A stretch of DNA of 8,229 nucleotides from Bacillota bacterium (GTDB lineage Bacteria > Bacillota > Limnochordia > Limnochordales > ZCTH02-B6). Numbering within the stretch: position 1 is the stretch's first letter; each line of letters opens with the position of its first letter. The DNA lies in assembly GCA_017578085.1 (NCBI GenBank), contig PKQR01000104.1, positions 1-8,229 of the forward strand. The letters run 5' to 3'. Of this stretch, positions 1 to 5,971 are shown in pieces. The notes below the pieces were generated by a model. The model was not told where the DNA came from. It ran no database searches and saw only the letters and a list, made by a program, of their open reading frames with translations. The position numbers were made by a program, and so were the translations under genes.

Positions 1-902
1 GGCAGGACCATCCCCGTCAACTGGCCGTATGCTTCCGTCGCTTCGGTCAAGGACGCGCCCGCGGCCAGGAGCCGGCGGGGGATGAGGCCGACGTTGATCA
101 CCTGCGCGGCGGTGTTGACCATGGTGGTGGCCCACAGGGGCAGGCTCATGGCCAGCAGGGAGCGGGCGACCCGCAGCTGGTCAAACACCAAGAAGACGGG
201 CCGGCTGAATTGGCCAAAGCCCCGCCGGGTGCGGGAGCGTTGCCCGCCGTGCGGCGCCCGGTTCCGGGAAACCAGCCACCAGCCGGACAAGGCCATGGCC
301 GTGAAGAGTCCAGCCGTCTCCCCGGCGCCCAGCCCGAGGACGAGGGCGGCTGCGGCTTGTTCCACTCCCCGGCCTGCCCACGCAGAGAGCAACACGAGCA
401 CCGCGGGCACGCGGACCAGTTGTTCAACGACTTGGCCCACGGCGGTGGAGCGCATGTTTTGCCGCCCCTCGGCGTAGCCGCGGAAGATCCCCGTCAAGGC
501 CGACGGCACGATGGCCAAGGGCAGCAGCCAGAGTAGGATCTCGGTGCGGGGGTCGGTCAGGTAGCGGCGGGCGAGGAACGGCGTCATGGCCATAAGGGCG
601 CCCGCCGTCAAGAGCGTCATGACCGCGATAAGCACGGCGGCGGCGCGCCGGGCGCGCACCACCTCATCAGGGTTTCCCCGCGCCAACTCCTCGGCCGTCA
701 CTCGGGTCAGCGCCACGGGCAGGCGCAGGGTAGCCATGGCGGAAGCCATCCGGTAGACGGGCATGACCATCTGGTACAGCCCGAGAGCCTCGGGCCCGGC
801 CCAGCGCACGATGACGATGCGGTACATGGTGCCGATGGCGCGGGTGGCCGCCCCGGCCGCCATAAGCATGAGCGCGCCCTGCAGAAGGGGCCGCCGGCGC
901 AC
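1..902 (-). CDS. spoVB: SpoVB-like polysaccharide flippase / stage V sporulation protein B, N-terminal part (cut by window edge)
   Basis: Partial: 300 codons are visible and the C-terminus lies left of the window; family members are usually about 500-530 residues. This is a multi-pass membrane protein of the MATE/MurJ-like flippase superfamily, and SpoVB proteins are needed for spore cortex peptidoglycan, probably by moving lipid-linked precursors. Seen in the translation: a family-like N-terminus (LLQGALMLMAAGAATRAIG, residues 6-24), hydrophobic segments around 86-110 and 122-140, the block FRGYAEGRQNM (140-150) followed by GQVVEQLVRV (156-165), and IPRRLLAAG (274-282) with EAYGQLTGM (290-298). 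All of these are familiar from SpoVB. The GTG start at 902 is chosen because AGGAGG (complement of 913-918) lies 10 nt upstream. An in-frame ATG at 941 has no ribosome binding site and would add 13 non-family residues. The gene is divergent from add. Other flippase paralogues such as YtgP or YkvU remain possible. Confidence 0.87.
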   Translation of the reverse strand, partial: MRRRPLLQGALMLMAAGAATRAIGTMYRIVIVRWAGPEALGLYQMVMPVYRMASAMATLRLPVALTRVTAEELARGNPDEVVRARRAAAVLIAVMTLLTAGALMAMTPFLARRYLTDPRTEILLWLLPLAIVPSALTGIFRGYAEGRQNMRSTAVGQVVEQLVRVPAVLVLLSAWAGRGVEQAAAALVLGLGAGETAGLFTAMALSGWWLVSRNRAPHGGQRSRTRRGFGQFSRPVFLVFDQLRVARSLLAMSLPLWATTMVNTAAQVINVGLIPRRLLAAGASLTEATEAYGQLTGMVL

Positions 903-1041
903 GTTTCCCGTCCCTCCTCTGTGCCCGTCACCCCAAGCCATATGGGGCGGGCGGGAACCGTAGAACGCGGCAGGAGGCGGTTGGCTGCAGGAGGACACGG
1001 CGCAGCACGAAGAGAATTCCGCGCCAACCCGCAAGGAGGCG
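903..1041. other. Divergent intergenic region between spoVB and add
   Basis: This 139-bp gap holds the ribosome binding sites of both divergent genes: AGGAGG for spoVB at 913-918 on the minus strand, and AAGGAGG for add at 1033-1039. A small inverted repeat, CCCCA at 931-935 and TGGGG at 943-947, sits upstream of spoVB. GCAGGAGG occurs twice, at 970-977 and 987-994. I could not find a convincing -35/-10 pair on either strand. TAGAAC at 961-966 is the nearest -10 look-alike for add, but it has no -35 partner. Confidence 0.5.
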
Positions 1042-2082
1042 ATGTCTTTGGATTTTCACGCCATGCCGAAGGTCGAACTGCACCTGCACCTGGACGGTTC
1101 CGTCCGGCCAGCCACGGTCTGGGAGCTGCTCCAGGAGCGGCGCCGCGCCGGGAGCGCCGCGGCGGGCGGCTACGCTGGGCTGGATACCCTGGAGGCCGTG
1201 GCCGCGGCGATGCAGGTGCCGGACGACTGCCCGTCCCTGGCCGACTACCTGACCCGGTTTGCCCTGCCGCTGGCGGTCATGCAGGATGGCGAGGCGCTGG
1301 AGCGGATCGCCTATGAACTCGTGGCCGACGCGGCGGCCGAGAATGTGGTGCATGTGGAGGTGCGCTTCGCCCCAGCGCTGCACACCGCCGAGGGCCTCAC
1401 CATGCGGGCGGCGGCCGAGGCGGTGCTGCGGGGCCTCGACCGGGGACGCCGGGATTTTGGCGTCACCACCGGGCTGATCGCGTGCTGCATGCGCCACCTG
1501 CCGGCTGAGGACAACACGGCTATGGTGCGGGCCGTGGAGCCGCTCCTGGGCCAGGGGCTGGTGGCCATCGATCTCGCGGGGGATGAGGCGGGCTTTCCCG
1601 GCATCCTGCACCGGGAGCCGCTGCAGCTGGCCAAGCAGATGGGGTTCCACGTCATCGTGCACGCCGGCGAAGCCAGCGGCCCTGACGAGGTGCGGGTGGC
1701 CCTCGAGGTCCTGGGCGCGGAGCGCATCGGCCACGGCGTGCGGCTCGAAGAAGACCCGGTCCTCCTGCGGGAAGCGGCGGCCCGGGGGATAGCCCTGGAG
1801 ATGTGCCCGACCAGCAACGTGCAGACAAAGGCTGTCCGCAGCCTGGAAAACCACCCTCTCCGGCGCTACCTCGAGGCGGGGCTCGCGGCGACGGTCAACA
1901 CCGACAACCGCACGGTGTCCAACACCACCATGGCCGCTGAGTACCGGCGCGTTGCCCAGGAGCTGGGTTTGACGGCGGAGCAGGTCCGGCAGACGGTTTT
2001 CAACGCGGCGGCCCATGCGTTCTTGCCCGCCGCGGAAAAACAGGCGCTGCTCGACAGGTTGGCCCGGGACCTCGGCCGCTGA
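1042..2082 (+). CDS. add: Adenosine deaminase
   Basis: Cytosolic zinc amidohydrolase that deaminates adenosine (and deoxyadenosine) to inosine in purine salvage; 346 aa is the usual length. Metal and catalytic residues are all present: HLH at H14/H16 inside PKVELHLHLDGS, HAGE with H207 and the catalytic E210, IGHG with H231, and NTDNRTVSNTT with metal ligand D288. The residue after D288 is Asn rather than the second Asp of the E. coli and mammalian enzymes; to my knowledge TDN occurs in many Gram-positive adenosine deaminases, so I read it as a natural variant and not a defect. The start is uncertain. AAGGAGG (1033-1039) is only 2 nt from ATG 1042 but 8 nt from an in-frame TTG at 1048, and ATG 1063 would also leave an intact protein. 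The gene stands alone, with no promoter recognised. Adenosine for it could come from the SAM hydrolase encoded at 4363-5091. Confidence 0.95.
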   Translation: MSLDFHAMPKVELHLHLDGSVRPATVWELLQERRRAGSAAAGGYAGLDTLEAVAAAMQVPDDCPSLADYLTRFALPLAVMQDGEALERIAYELVADAAAENVVHVEVRFAPALHTAEGLTMRAAAEAVLRGLDRGRRDFGVTTGLIACCMRHLPAEDNTAMVRAVEPLLGQGLVAIDLAGDEAGFPGILHREPLQLAKQMGFHVIVHAGEASGPDEVRVALEVLGAERIGHGVRLEEDPVLLREAAARGIALEMCPTSNVQTKAVRSLENHPLRRYLEAGLAATVNTDNRTVSNTTMAAEYRRVAQELGLTAEQVRQTVFNAAAHAFLPAAEKQALLDRLARDLGR

Positions 2083-2108
2083 CCGGGCCAAAAGGCCTGC
2101 ATGGGCCG

Positions 2109-2135
2109 TTGACAGCCCCCGGTGCCGCGTATAAT
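2109..2135 (+). promoter_or_regulatory. Sigma-A-type promoter with perfect hexamers for the gene at 2231
   Basis: TTGACA at 2109-2114 and TATAAT at 2130-2135 both match the housekeeping consensus exactly. The spacer is 15 bp, shorter than the preferred 17. Transcription would start near 2142, giving a leader of about 90 nt before ATG 2231. In a background this GC-rich, two perfect hexamers this close are unlikely by chance. The short spacer is the main reservation about strength. Confidence 0.75.
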
Positions 2136-2147
2136 GATGGTAAACTT

Positions 2148-2170
2148 CCCCGGGTTGACTGCCGCCGGGG
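2148..2170 (+). other. Potential 5'-leader hairpin
   Basis: CCCCGG at 2148-2153 can pair with CCGGGG at 2165-2170 around an 11-nt loop. It lies only a few nucleotides after the predicted transcription start near 2142, where a hairpin could protect the mRNA 5' end. There is no T-run, so it is not an intrinsic terminator. Arms of six G/C pairs are not rare in DNA of this composition, so the role is inference. Confidence 0.3.
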
Positions 2171-2230
2171 TGGCCGAGCGGGGCGTTTCCCAGGCGCGGG
2201 AGTGCGGACGCCGAAGGAGGGAAACGGGCC

Positions 2231-3076
2231 ATGACGACGCTGGGTGGACGCTTGGCGAACCTTAGCGAGGCCGACCTGGATTTCCTCGTCCGGGCTGTCA
2301 CCACGTACCGCACCGACTATGACCGCATCAAGGACATCGTCCGGGGCAAGGCCGACCTGCTGCAGGTGATGCTGGACGACGAGCGGGTGTTCCGGAGGCT
2401 GGCCGAAACCCCGGAGGCGGTGCTGCAGGTTTCCCCGTATCTCCTGTTTACGGTCCTCTTGCGCCGGGCGCAGCGGGATCTGCGCGCCCGCAAGTTCACC
2501 ATGGAAATTGGCTCCCAAGGGACGTTGCCGGTGTTCGACGCCGACGCAGCGGCGGATCTGCTGGAAGATGTCGCGGTGCGGGACTATCTGGCCTTGATGC
2601 TGGAGGAGTTCACCCGCATCGACCGGCGCACCGTCCAAGTGTGGGACGAGCAGGGCCCCCGGCGGGTGACGTACAGCGACTTCGCGGTGGAGGACCTGGA
2701 GGCGCTCGCTGAGCTCGCGGGGGAAGCCGAGCGTTTCGCCATCTACCGGCGGCTGGGCGACTTGTGCCTGTTCTTGACGGGCATGTTCGCGGACTACCTG
2801 GCCGCGCGCGCCCGGGAGGCTTCAAGCCGCGGGGCGCGCCAGCGCGGGCAGCGCCGGGAGGACATCGAGACGTACGAGGAACTGGGCCGCACCTACTACC
2901 GGCGGGCGGCCGAAGCGGAAACCGCCGCGGACTTGGGGCTCACGGAGCTCCTGGAGCGGCTTGCGGACCACTTCACGCTGGCCCGCAAGCCGCTGGCTGT
3001 CATCGCCCAGTCCTACATCCCCCTGCAGCGCTTCCGCTGGTTTTCTCCCGGATCTTTGCGTCCAGGGCTCTCCTAG
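2231..3076 (+). CDS. Conserved hypothetical protein, mostly helical, function unknown
   Basis: A 281-aa predicted cytosolic protein with no signal peptide and no clear membrane span. AAGGAGG (2214-2220) lies 10 nt before ATG 2231, and a strong-looking promoter is at 2109-2135, so it is very likely real and expressed. Visible blocks: an acidic/basic helical N-terminus (residues 12-60), VSPYLLFTVLLRRAQRDL (67-84), a break at TLPVFDADAAADLL (98-111), VRDYLALMLEEFTRI (116-130), FAIYRRLGDLCLFLTGMF (169-186) holding the only Cys (C179), a basic linker (197-209), then TPR-like YEELGRTYYRRAA (215-227) and LADHFTLARKPL (244-255). From memory, the VSP-LLRRA and RLGDL-LFLTG blocks resemble an uncharacterised family in haloarchaea and thermophilic Firmicutes; I could not check this. 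No catalytic motif is seen. It converges on trpS with a 41-bp gap and no clear terminator. Confidence 0.85.
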   Translation: MTTLGGRLANLSEADLDFLVRAVTTYRTDYDRIKDIVRGKADLLQVMLDDERVFRRLAETPEAVLQVSPYLLFTVLLRRAQRDLRARKFTMEIGSQGTLPVFDADAAADLLEDVAVRDYLALMLEEFTRIDRRTVQVWDEQGPRRVTYSDFAVEDLEALAELAGEAERFAIYRRLGDLCLFLTGMFADYLAARAREASSRGARQRGQRREDIETYEELGRTYYRRAAEAETAADLGLTELLERLADHFTLARKPLAVIAQSYIPLQRFRWFSPGSLRPGLS

Positions 3077-3117
3077 GGTTAGCCGAGGCTTTAAGGGGGC
3101 GGAGCGGGGGCGGTTGG

Positions 3118-4131
3118 CTACGCCGTCGGCGCGACGGTGGATGCCGCGCTCGCCTCCAGCACGAGCCCCGTCTTGGCCCGCACTTCCTCCATGGTCTCCC
3201 GGGCGATGGCCCGCGCCCGCTGAGCGCCGTGGGCCAAAATCTCCCGCAGCTCGCCCGGCCGGGACATGAGCTCCAGATACCGCTCCCGGATGGGTGCGAG
3301 CGCCTTGGTCATATCTTCGGCCAGCTGCTGCTTGAGGTCGACATAGCGCAGCGTCCCTTGCTCGTATGCCGTCCGGAAGTGGGCGACCGTTTCCGGAGCC
3401 GAAAAGCTCTCGAGCAGCGTGAAGAGGTTGGCCACGCCGGGGCTCATCGCTTCTCCCCTGGGCCCCGTGTCGGTGACGGCCCGCCGGATGAGGCTTTGGA
3501 TTTCATCTGGAGGAGCGGTCAGCGCCACGTAGCTGCCGGGGATGCTCTTAGACATCTTGCGCGTTGGGTCGTTGAGCGCCATGACGCGCGCCGCCCGGGT
3601 CAGGTGGGGCTGGGGCTCGGGGAAGGTTTCGCCAAACAGGTAGTTGAAGCGCCTTGCCAGGTCGCGGCTCAGCTCCAGGTGCTGGACCTGGTCTTCGCCC
3701 ACCGGCACGAGGGACGCCTTGTACAAGAGGATGTCCGCGGCCTGCAGGATGGGGTAGTTGAGCAGGCCGGCGTTGACGTTTTCCTGGTGCTGCTTGGCCT
3801 TGTCCTTAAACTGGGTCATCCGCTGCAGGCTTCCCAGCGGCGTGATGCAGTTGAGGATCCAGCACAGCTCGGTGTGCTCCCGGACGTGCGACTGGACGTA
3901 CAGCACGCTGCGTTCAGGATCGATGCCGCAGCCGATGAGGGTGGCCGCCGTGGCCAGCACCCGCTTGGGCAGCTCGGCCGGATCGTAGGGGACCGTCATC
4001 GCGTGCAGGTCGACGATGGAGAACACGCAGTCGTGCTCAGCCTGCATGGCGACCCAGCTGCGGATCGCGCCCAGGTAGTTGCCCACATGCAGTTGGCCGG
4101 TGGGCTGGATGCCCGAGAAGACGCGCGCCAT
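3118..4131 (-). CDS. trpS: Tryptophanyl-tRNA synthetase
   Basis: Class Ic aminoacyl-tRNA synthetase that charges tRNA-Trp with tryptophan using ATP; cytosolic and normally dimeric. Numbering from ATG 4131 (337 aa, close to the 330-340 usual in bacteria): FSGIQPTGQLHVGN at 5-18 carries the HIGH-type signature HVGN (15-18); YPILQAADILLY (126-137) and VGEDQVQHLEL (144-154) form the tryptophan/adenylate pocket; KMSKS is intact at 192-196. I place the start at ATG 4131 rather than the in-frame GTG at 4140: GGGAG is 8 nt before the ATG but runs directly into the GTG, and an in-frame TGA lies just upstream. It is divergent from the SAM hydrolase gene and convergent with the unknown gene to its left. 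No T-box element is seen in its leader, although many Firmicute trpS genes have one. Confidence 0.97.
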   Translation of the reverse strand: MARVFSGIQPTGQLHVGNYLGAIRSWVAMQAEHDCVFSIVDLHAMTVPYDPAELPKRVLATAATLIGCGIDPERSVLYVQSHVREHTELCWILNCITPLGSLQRMTQFKDKAKQHQENVNAGLLNYPILQAADILLYKASLVPVGEDQVQHLELSRDLARRFNYLFGETFPEPQPHLTRAARVMALNDPTRKMSKSIPGSYVALTAPPDEIQSLIRRAVTDTGPRGEAMSPGVANLFTLLESFSAPETVAHFRTAYEQGTLRYVDLKQQLAEDMTKALAPIRERYLELMSRPGELREILAHGAQRARAIARETMEEVRAKTGLVLEASAASTVAPTA

Positions 4132-4362
4132 CGATTCCACTCCCGTCGATCATTTCCCGGTCTTGTTCTTGGATGTTTTCCCGGTCTGCCGGTCCGGAGG
4201 TTTCCCGGTCTTCCTTTTCGGTCCAGTTTACCACAAGCGCCGCCGGGTCGGGAAGCGCTGCGCGGCCCGGGCGGGCAGGTGAACCCCGTCCCGCTGCGGA
4301 ACATCTGGACCCGTGGCGCCCTGGCCAGGGCGCAGGGAACACTGGCCTGCGGAGGGATCCTG
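4132..4362. other. Divergent intergenic region between trpS and the SAM hydrolase gene
   Basis: This 231-bp gap carries the periodic repeat described separately, plus the ribosome binding sites of both genes. On the minus strand TGGTAAACT (complement of 4225-4233) could be an extended -10 for trpS (TGG followed by TAAACT, 4 of 6 matches), but no -35 is evident. I see no good plus-strand promoter for the SAM hydrolase gene. No T-box core sequence, terminator or leader peptide rich in Trp codons was found. Confidence 0.5.
4153..4224. repeat. Three 24-bp units with an identical 11-bp core in the trpS leader
   Basis: TTTCCCGGTCT occurs exactly at 4153-4163, 4177-4187 and 4201-4211, so the starts are 24 bp apart both times. 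The remaining 13 bp of each unit are only loosely alike, with a GG near the end of each. On the trpS mRNA the core reads AGACCGGGAAA, and the last copy ends about 20 nt before the trpS ATG. Unit length is a multiple of three, but no reading frame here looks like a gene. The exact periodicity is directly seen; any regulatory role is inference. Confidence 0.8.
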
Positions 4363-5091
4363 GTGATCGCGATACTGACCGACTTTGGCCAGTCCGAGTA
4401 CCTGGGCATTATGAAGGGCGTGATCTTGCGGCACGCGCCCCGGGCCGTCATCTGCGACCTTTACAACGAGGTCGAAGCCCAGTCGGTGCGGGAAGGGGCG
4501 TGGGTCCTTTACACCGCCTACCGGCACTTTCCGGAGGGGACCGTGTTTCTGTGCGTGGTCGATCCCGGCGTAGGTTCCGACCGCCAGGCGCTGGCCGTCC
4601 GCACCCAGCGCTACTATTTTGTCGGCCCGGACAACGGTTTGATGTACCCGGCCATGGTGGACGACGGGATTGTGGAAGCGGTGGAATTGCCGGTGCCGCC
4701 CGGCGCATCCAACACGTTCCACGGCCGCGACGTGTTTGCACCCGCGGCGGCCAAGCTTGAAGCCGGCGCGGCCTTGTCCGACCTGGGACGCCCGGCGGAG
4801 GTCAAGGTGCCGCTCACCTTCCACCTGCGGGGCAGGGAAGGGGAGATCGTGCGGGTCGACCGGTTCGGCAACATCATCACCAATCTGCCCCACACGGGAC
4901 AGCATGAGTACCGGCTGTCGGTCGAGAGCTACCGGCGCGTCCTGCCCTTTGTCCGCACCTACGCGGAAGCGCCCCGGGGGCAGCTCTTTGTGATCGAAGG
5001 GTCGGCGGGGACGCTTGAGATCAGCTTAAGAAACGGCAGCGCCTGGTCAGTCATGGACGTCCCCGTCGGCGGGCGCATCGTTCTCGAGTGA
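4363..5091 (+). CDS. SAM hydroxide adenosyltransferase (SAM hydrolase, DUF62 family)
   Basis: Member of the chlorinase/fluorinase-like family; DUF62 enzymes use water or hydroxide to split S-adenosylmethionine into adenosine and L-methionine. At 242 aa it is near the usual 250-270. Motifs: LTDFG near the N-terminus, VDPGVGSDRQ with D67 and R74, GPDNG, FHGRDVFAPAAAKL with H120, and VDRFGNIITN in the C-terminal domain. D67-R74-H120 match the Asp-Arg-His triad described for archaeal DUF62 (D68, R75, H127), supporting hydrolase rather than halogenase chemistry. The start is GTG 4363, with GGAGGG at 4351-4356 six nucleotides upstream. The frame stays open far to the left, but that part is antisense to trpS and is not coding. 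The 3' end overlaps the convergent DUF4340 gene by 45 bp. Its product adenosine is the substrate of the adenosine deaminase encoded at 1042-2082. Confidence 0.93.
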   Translation: MIAILTDFGQSEYLGIMKGVILRHAPRAVICDLYNEVEAQSVREGAWVLYTAYRHFPEGTVFLCVVDPGVGSDRQALAVRTQRYYFVGPDNGLMYPAMVDDGIVEAVELPVPPGASNTFHGRDVFAPAAAKLEAGAALSDLGRPAEVKVPLTFHLRGREGEIVRVDRFGNIITNLPHTGQHEYRLSVESYRRVLPFVRTYAEAPRGQLFVIEGSAGTLEISLRNGSAWSVMDVPVGGRIVLE

Positions 5092-5712
5092 CGCCCGGGG
5101 CATGAGGTCTTGGGGCGCCGCATCGGCCAGCGCCAGGCCGGGCCCGCCGGCGGCAAACACCTCGTCGCTGCCCGGCAGGCGCACGTAATAGGTGGGGTAG
5201 TCTCCGACCATGACCGGCGTCGGCTCGCCGATGAGGAGCACGATGGGGCCGGCGTCAGGCGCATCCAGGTGGATCTCCAGCCGGAGGCGGGGCGGGTCGA
5301 GCCCGAAGGCAGCGGCGTCGATGTCTTCATCCGCGGTGTCGAGGCGCCGGAAGGCCCGCAAGTCGCTCAGGGCCAGCACGGCTTCCGCGACGCGGAGGCT
5401 GTCGGCGGGCGCCGTGATGGGCGCCGCCAGCTCCCACGCCGCGAGCGCCAGCTCATCGGCTGCGGCGTCTTGCGCTGGGGTCGCGGCACGGCTTTCGGGC
5501 GGCGCCGTGCGCACGAGGCGGAGGCGGACGCCGGTCTCGTCCTCGACGACGATGGCCGCCGCGGCCCACGGGTCAAAGGCCACCAGCTGCAAGTCGGGCG
5601 GCTTCGATTCCTGCACCGTTTCCACAGGTGCCGGTTCGCTGGCGACAAACTTGAGCGCGACGGCCAGCGCACCGACCACCAACAAAACCAGCAGCCAGCG
5701 GGCTTTGGACAC
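5047..5712 (-). CDS. Membrane-anchored DUF4340-like protein
   Basis: 221 aa with a short basic N-terminus and one hydrophobic segment (about residues 6-22, WLLVLLVVGALAVALKF), then a soluble acidic domain predicted to face outward. The domain resembles DUF4340: a WELAAPITAPAD block, a helix over VAEAVLALSDLRAFRRLD, FGLDPPRLRLEI, a strand ending LLIGEPTP, and a closing YYVRLPGSDEVFA. The function of this domain is not established. In other genomes it often accompanies a GldG-like ABC-2 system, which is absent here. The start is GTG 5712, with an AAGGGGG ribosome binding site 9 nt upstream. A promoter lies at 5764-5792 with inverted repeats on both sides, suggesting regulated expression. The last 14 codons and stop are antisense to the end of the SAM hydrolase gene. 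Family assignment is by pattern memory; the membrane anchor is clear. Confidence 0.8.
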   Translation of the reverse strand: MSKARWLLVLLVVGALAVALKFVASEPAPVETVQESKPPDLQLVAFDPWAAAAIVVEDETGVRLRLVRTAPPESRAATPAQDAAADELALAAWELAAPITAPADSLRVAEAVLALSDLRAFRRLDTADEDIDAAAFGLDPPRLRLEIHLDAPDAGPIVLLIGEPTPVMVGDYPTYYVRLPGSDEVFAAGGPGLALADAAPQDLMPRASLENDAPADGDVHD

Positions 5713-5735
5713 CGCGGCGGGCCCCCTTCGGGCTA

Positions 5736-5753
5736 CCCTTGATGGATCAAGGG
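5736..5753. promoter_or_regulatory. Perfect inverted repeat, operator-like, just downstream of the DUF4340 promoter
   Basis: CCCTTGAT (5736-5743) and ATCAAGGG (5746-5753) are perfect 8-bp arms around a 2-bp centre. With the minus-strand -10 at 5764-5769 and a start near 5757, the palindrome covers roughly +4 to +21, a classic place for a repressor site. It could instead form a 5' hairpin in the mRNA. No T-run follows in either direction that would make it a terminator. Confidence 0.6.
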
Positions 5754-5763
5754 ATGCACACCC

Positions 5764-5792
5764 AGTATAACGAAACCCTGCCGTTGGGTAAA
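5764..5792 (-). promoter_or_regulatory. Sigma-A-type promoter for the DUF4340 gene
   Basis: On the minus strand TTTACC (complement of 5787-5792) is the -35 with 4 of 6 matches, and TATACT (complement of 5764-5769) is the -10 with 5 of 6. They are separated by exactly 17 bp. It points at GTG 5712, with a leader of about 45 nt. Its placement between two inverted repeats supports a regulated promoter. Confidence 0.65.
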
Positions 5793-5793
5793 C

Positions 5794-5812
5794 CCTTGCC
5801 CCGTGGGCAAGG
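5794..5812. promoter_or_regulatory. Perfect inverted repeat, operator-like, just upstream of the DUF4340 promoter
   Basis: CCTTGCCC (5794-5801) and GGGCAAGG (5805-5812) are perfect 8-bp arms around a 3-bp centre. The left edge is one base past the minus-strand -35 (5787-5792). The outer half-site CCTTG...CAAGG is the same as in the repeat at 5736-5753. It also lies upstream of tdh, so it could serve either gene. No T-run follows, so a terminator is unlikely. Confidence 0.55.
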
Positions 5813-5971
5813 CGCCAGGCCTGTCGTTTGACGGGTCGCCGTCACGCTGCAGCGCTCCCGCACAGATCGCGCCCGGCGCCGCCTGTGGGCGGGGGCATGC
5901 GCCGGTGCGCGGCGGGTTCCGCCTGCGCGTAGGATAGAAGGCGGACGACACAGGGGGAAAGGAACGTCTAG
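5813..5971. other. Non-coding stretch upstream of tdh
   Basis: Very GC-rich and without a supported gene. A tdh promoter is not clear: TTGACG at 5828-5833 has no -10 at the right distance, and TAGGAT at 5930-5935 (4 of 6 matches to TATAAT) has no -35. An AAAGGAA ribosome binding site for tdh lies at 5958-5964. Confidence 0.4.

Noticed and set aside
2083..2108. Terminator after add (GGCC-AAAA-GGCC)
   Set aside because: The stem has only four pairs with no T-run; too weak to call.
2161..2220. tRNA-like start (GGTGGCCGAGCGG resembles the D-arm of Ser/Leu tRNAs)
   Set aside because: No anticodon stem or GGTTCGAATCC-like T-arm follows at the right distance, and no matching acceptor stem is present. 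It is treated as a chance match in the leader.
928..2313. 461-codon open frame on the minus strand
   Set aside because: It is antisense to adenosine deaminase, whose motifs are unmistakable; the composition is Arg/Pro/Gly-rich as in shadow frames.
3077..3137. Intrinsic terminator between the convergent genes at 2231-3076 and trpS
   Set aside because: The only stem, CCGTC/GACGG at 3123-3137, is short, lies inside the trpS coding end and has no T-run.
4112..4152. Small upstream ORF starting at an ATG just before trpS on the minus strand
   Set aside because: It lacks a ribosome binding site and simply overlaps trpS in another frame, with no coding character.
4132..4280. T-box or Trp attenuator controlling trpS
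   Set aside because: No T-box core (GGTGGTACCGCG-like), no terminator hairpin with a T-run and no run of Trp codons was found on the minus strand.
2764..4362. Very long open plus-strand frame running leftwards from the SAM hydrolase gene across the whole of trpS
   Set aside because: It is antisense to a clear trpS, its translation shows no family motifs, and the SAM hydrolase has a good GTG start and ribosome binding site at 4363. Long antisense open frames are expected in high-GC DNA.
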